NCBI RefSeq assembly: GCF_000803215.1
Contig: NZ_JSXC01000006.1
Span: forward strand, 1 to 51,942
DNA from: Pectobacterium fontis
GTDB lineage: Bacteria; Pseudomonadota; Gammaproteobacteria; Enterobacterales; Enterobacteriaceae
Direction of reading: 5' to 3'
Length of the DNA stretch: 51,942 nucleotides
Numbering within the stretch: position 1 is the stretch's first letter; every line of letters starts with the position of its first letter. The notes below the pieces were generated by a model, which saw only the letters and a program-made list of their open reading frames with translations, was not told the origin of the DNA and made no database searches. Made by a program: the position numbers and the translations under genes. This document shows, piece by piece, positions 49,547-51,942 of this stretch.

Positions 49547-49987
49547 TTATTGGTTAAACGTAAAGCTCCCGAGCAGGGCGTTGAAGCGGGATTCATCGGC
49601 AGCAGATAACGCTGCTGTTTTCGACAGGGTGAAAACCAGAATCTGTACGCTATCTACTGCGAATACCGCCTGCTGCTGCCAAATGCGTTGACCATCACGC
49701 AGATAACTCGCCTGAAGGCGTTCACCCTCCAGTACGTTATTGCCTAACCAAATCGCTTCACGGGCCTGTGTTTTCCAGCTTTTAAAATGCTGAGACATCA
49801 GATTCAACTGCCTGTCGATATAGCCGCTCAATACTTCCCCGTCGTTCATCACATCGCGTGAAACCGTAAAAGCGGGTTCGCCTTCCTGACTGGGCGTGAA
49901 GGCGTTCACCGTGCGATCGCGGTAACCATCGGGCAGCGTGATGCTACCTTCGGTGAAAATGCAGCGAGCAGAAGAGTGGGTCGTCAC
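49547..49987 (-). CDS. EagR-type (DcrB/DUF1795) chaperone of the Rhs effector
   Basis: A 146-residue cytoplasmic protein of the DcrB/DUF1795 family. FTEGSITLPDGYRDRTVNAF and PAFTVSRDVM are typical. EagR chaperones shield the transmembrane helices of prePAAR effectors before secretion and help load them onto VgrG; the gene lies between vgrG and rhs, exactly as in other prePAAR-Rhs loci. Starts with GTG 49987, with GAGG eight bases upstream. It is not the DcrB lipoprotein, as it has no signal peptide. Confidence 0.88.
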   Translation of the reverse strand: MTTHSSARCIFTEGSITLPDGYRDRTVNAFTPSQEGEPAFTVSRDVMNDGEVLSGYIDRQLNLMSQHFKSWKTQAREAIWLGNNVLEGERLQASYLRDGQRIWQQQAVFAVDSVQILVFTLSKTAALSAADESRFNALLGSFTFNQ

Positions 49988-50050
49988 AATACAAGCCTCA
50001 TTTCATCCTAGCTAACGCCCCGTTATTGAAGAGAGGGGCGGATAGGCAGA

Positions 50051-51907
50051 TTATTTATTCAAATCAATACGCGAACTGCCAATGACATTGACGTTCACAC
50101 CTTTAAGTTCGATATCGCCGTTGTTGGAAAGGGTTAGCGAACTTGCCCCAGCCGTCAGCGTGATGCTGCCATTGACAGACGTCACGGCAATGTTGTTTTT
50201 CACCTGTAGGCTGTCGTGCGCCTCACCTTTTACTTCCGCGTCACCGACGACAGTGCCACGATGGCTGGAGATGACGAAGGCTTGCTGCCCCTGAACTCTG
50301 GTTAACTGATCTTTCACCACCGACACCGTTTGATTACCGCCCACGCTTTCCTCATGGTCAGCCGTGACGGTGGTCTTGCGGTTGTTCAGCACCACGGTGT
50401 TCATGTCTTTCTGGGCATGGATAAACACTTCTTCCTGCCCGGCCTGGTCTTCAAAACGCAGTTCGTTGAAGCCCGCTCCCTTGTGTGTTGAGGTGCGCAG
50501 TGAGGTGCGTGTCTTGTTGGCCGGCAGCGGATACGGCGACGGATTGGTGGCATGGAAGGTTCTGCCCGTCACGATAGGCTGGTCCGGGTCGCCTTCGAGG
50601 AAGCTGACTATCACCTCATGGCCGATGCGTGGAATGGCTATCAGGCCGTACTGACCGCCCGCCCAGCCCTGACTGACGCGTACCCAGCACGAACTCTGGT
50701 CGTCGCTGGAACCGTAGCGGTCCCACGGAAATTGCAGTTTGATGCGGCCATATTCGTCGCAGTAGATTTCCTCGCCTGCGGGGCCGACCACGGTGGCGAT
50801 TTGCGGGCCATCGACCATCGGTTTGTACGGCAGGTCGGCACGCCAGGTGCTTTTGGCGCTAATCACCTCGAAGCTGTTGCTGTAGGTAGTGGGTTCACCG
50901 CCGCTTTCTTCTTCCAGCGCCTGCGGCTGTTGCCCGCTGTGGGTGATGGCCACCAGTTGCCAGCCACTATTCAGCGCCGGATTAGGGTGTTCGGTTAAGG
51001 TAAAACTGCTGCCGGGCATCAGCATGGCGGCATTGGATTCACCCGAGCCGGTCATCGCGCCCGCTCTTAACGCATCCAGTCGGTAGCCGGTAAAGGCCTT
51101 GCCGCTCGGGTCTTGCTTGAAGCGTCCGGGGTAGTCAAAGTGCTGATAGCTTTCGCGCTGGTGCGCCAGTTCGCCGCTCATCTTGCTGTGCAGCAGCCCA
51201 TAGGCGGGGGTTTTGAAGCTGTAATCCTTGAGGGCGACTTCGGCGGTGCTGACGGCTTCGGCGTAGCGGAAACGACGCACATACTCACCTTCACTTAAGC
51301 CCTGTGTCGCAAGGTTGAAGAACAGTTCCGGGCCTTTGCTGAGCGCCCCCGCATCATCGGCAAAGACAACGCGGTGTTTGCCTTCTTCAAACTCATGGAA
51401 GAAGTACAGGCCTTCCTCTGCCGCCAGACGGGTGACAAACGCCAAATCACTTTCCCGATACTGCACGCAGTATTCCCGCACCGCGTGGTCGTGACGCAGT
51501 GCAAAGGCGTAATCGGTGATACCCGCCTCTTCCAGCAACGTACCGATAATTGCTTCCGGCTTCTGTGCCTGAAAGATACGCGCATTGGTACGCAGCCCCA
51601 GCCGCCACAGCGCCGGACGCACGTCGGCCTGATAGCGGGTGCGACGAAAACCGGTGTCGCCCTGTGCGAACGCGCTGATAATCCCGCTGACCCGGCGTTT
51701 CAGTTCGCCTTCATACCACACCAGCAGCTCACAGGGCTGGTCGAGTACCGCGCCAAAATCGACATCCGGCAAGGCACTCGCCAGATTCAGCGACAGGGCA
51801 AACGGCTGGTTCAGCGCCTCGCTGAGCTGAAAATCCACCACCGCAAAGGTGCTCTCCGGCAATGCACCGACCTTTACCGTGAACTGTAATCCTGTACTGT
51901 TTGCCAC
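50051..51907 (-). CDS. vgrG: Type VI secretion tip protein VgrG
   Basis: A 618-residue spike trimer subunit. The N-terminal phage gp27-like part (residues about 5-360) includes [16 protein letters not shown]-like sequence (here [20 protein letters not shown]) and [13 protein letters not shown]; the gp5-like OB region has [17 protein letters not shown]; the C-terminal beta-helix follows [20 protein letters not shown]. There is no C-terminal effector extension, so its cargo is probably the downstream Rhs. Starts with GTG 51907 (GAGGG seven bases upstream). First gene of the vgrG-eagR-rhs-immunity unit as seen; the other T6SS genes lie outside the window. Confidence 0.96.
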   Translation of the reverse strand: MANSTGLQFTVKVGALPESTFAVVDFQLSEALNQPFALSLNLASALPDVDFGAVLDQPCELLVWYEGELKRRVSGIISAFAQGDTGFRRTRYQADVRPALWRLGLRTNARIFQAQKPEAIIGTLLEEAGITDYAFALRHDHAVREYCVQYRESDLAFVTRLAAEEGLYFFHEFEEGKHRVVFADDAGALSKGPELFFNLATQGLSEGEYVRRFRYAEAVSTAEVALKDYSFKTPAYGLLHSKMSGELAHQRESYQHFDYPGRFKQDPSGKAFTGYRLDALRAGAMTGSGESNAAMLMPGSSFTLTEHPNPALNSGWQLVAITHSGQQPQALEEESGGEPTTYSNSFEVISAKSTWRADLPYKPMVDGPQIATVVGPAGEEIYCDEYGRIKLQFPWDRYGSSDDQSSCWVRVSQGWAGGQYGLIAIPRIGHEVIVSFLEGDPDQPIVTGRTFHATNPSPYPLPANKTRTSLRTSTHKGAGFNELRFEDQAGQEEVFIHAQKDMNTVVLNNRKTTVTADHEESVGGNQTVSVVKDQLTRVQGQQAFVISSHRGTVVGDAEVKGEAHDSLQVKNNIAVTSVNGSITLTAGASSLTLSNNGDIELKGVNVNVIGSSRIDLNK

Positions 51908-51942
51908 GTTGATTCCCTCGCTTTGAACATCGCGTTATCTGC

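Overview
The window reads as a chromosome segment of a soft-rot enterobacterium, most like Pectobacterium. That is an inference from three things: housekeeping genes nearly identical in layout and product to Escherichia coli (xerD-dsbC-recJ-prfB-lysS, ygfX-sdhE-ygfZ-yqfA, gcvTHP, rsmC/holD-rimI), a GpdQ-type phosphodiesterase inside a glycerophosphodiester ABC operon, and a type VI VgrG-EagR-Rhs cluster with SymE genes. No database was searched.

Layout. 1-1768: the right edge of an integrated island, with a P4-type integrase beside tRNA-Gly(CCC) and four copies of a 10-bp motif at the integrase start. 1850-9740, all minus strand: LysE exporter, AraC regulator, lysS, prfB (with its programmed +1 frameshift), recJ, dsbC, xerD. 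10039-13955: a yhjE-type transporter and a MetNIQ-like importer, which lie between xerD and fldB, neighbours in E. coli. 14283-19713: fldB, rlmF, ygfX-sdhE, ygfZ, yqfA and an HD phosphohydrolase. 19769-24999: a five-gene ABC/GpdQ operon behind a Pho-box-like sequence. It should import glycerophosphodiesters and cut them to release glycerol phosphate. 25155-26158: an unrecognised two-gene cassette. 26298-30838: the glycine cleavage genes gcvTHP. 31209-32245: a broken alcohol dehydrogenase fragment, a small membrane protein and three tandem tRNA-Leu(CAG). 32349-37076: a divergent LysR/aldo-keto reductase pair, rsmC, holD-rimI and an exported discoidin-like protein.

37322-51907 is accessory. On the right, VgrG, an EagR-type chaperone and a prePAAR/PAAR Rhs effector with its immunity protein form a T6SS effector module, followed by symE on the other strand. 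On the left is a decayed copy of the same arrangement: an orphan Rhs C-terminal toxin, its immunity gene and a SymE gene with a 48-bp in-frame deletion. Between the two sits an approximately 6-kb segment (38576-44619). It carries a RelE/ParE-type toxin-antitoxin pair, a XerC/D-like recombinase, a CHC2-zinc-finger/Toprim primase fused to a P-loop ATPase, an HTH regulator, and a 0.9-kb GC-rich tail with no convincing gene but many strong hairpins. The same 10-mer is found at both edges. I regard this segment, and especially its structured non-coding tail, as the best candidate for an undescribed mobile or replicating element.

A second notable signal is a dispersed intergenic repeat of about 120 bp (16010-16145 and 22998-23127), whose two copies keep the same hairpin with different but complementary stem sequences.
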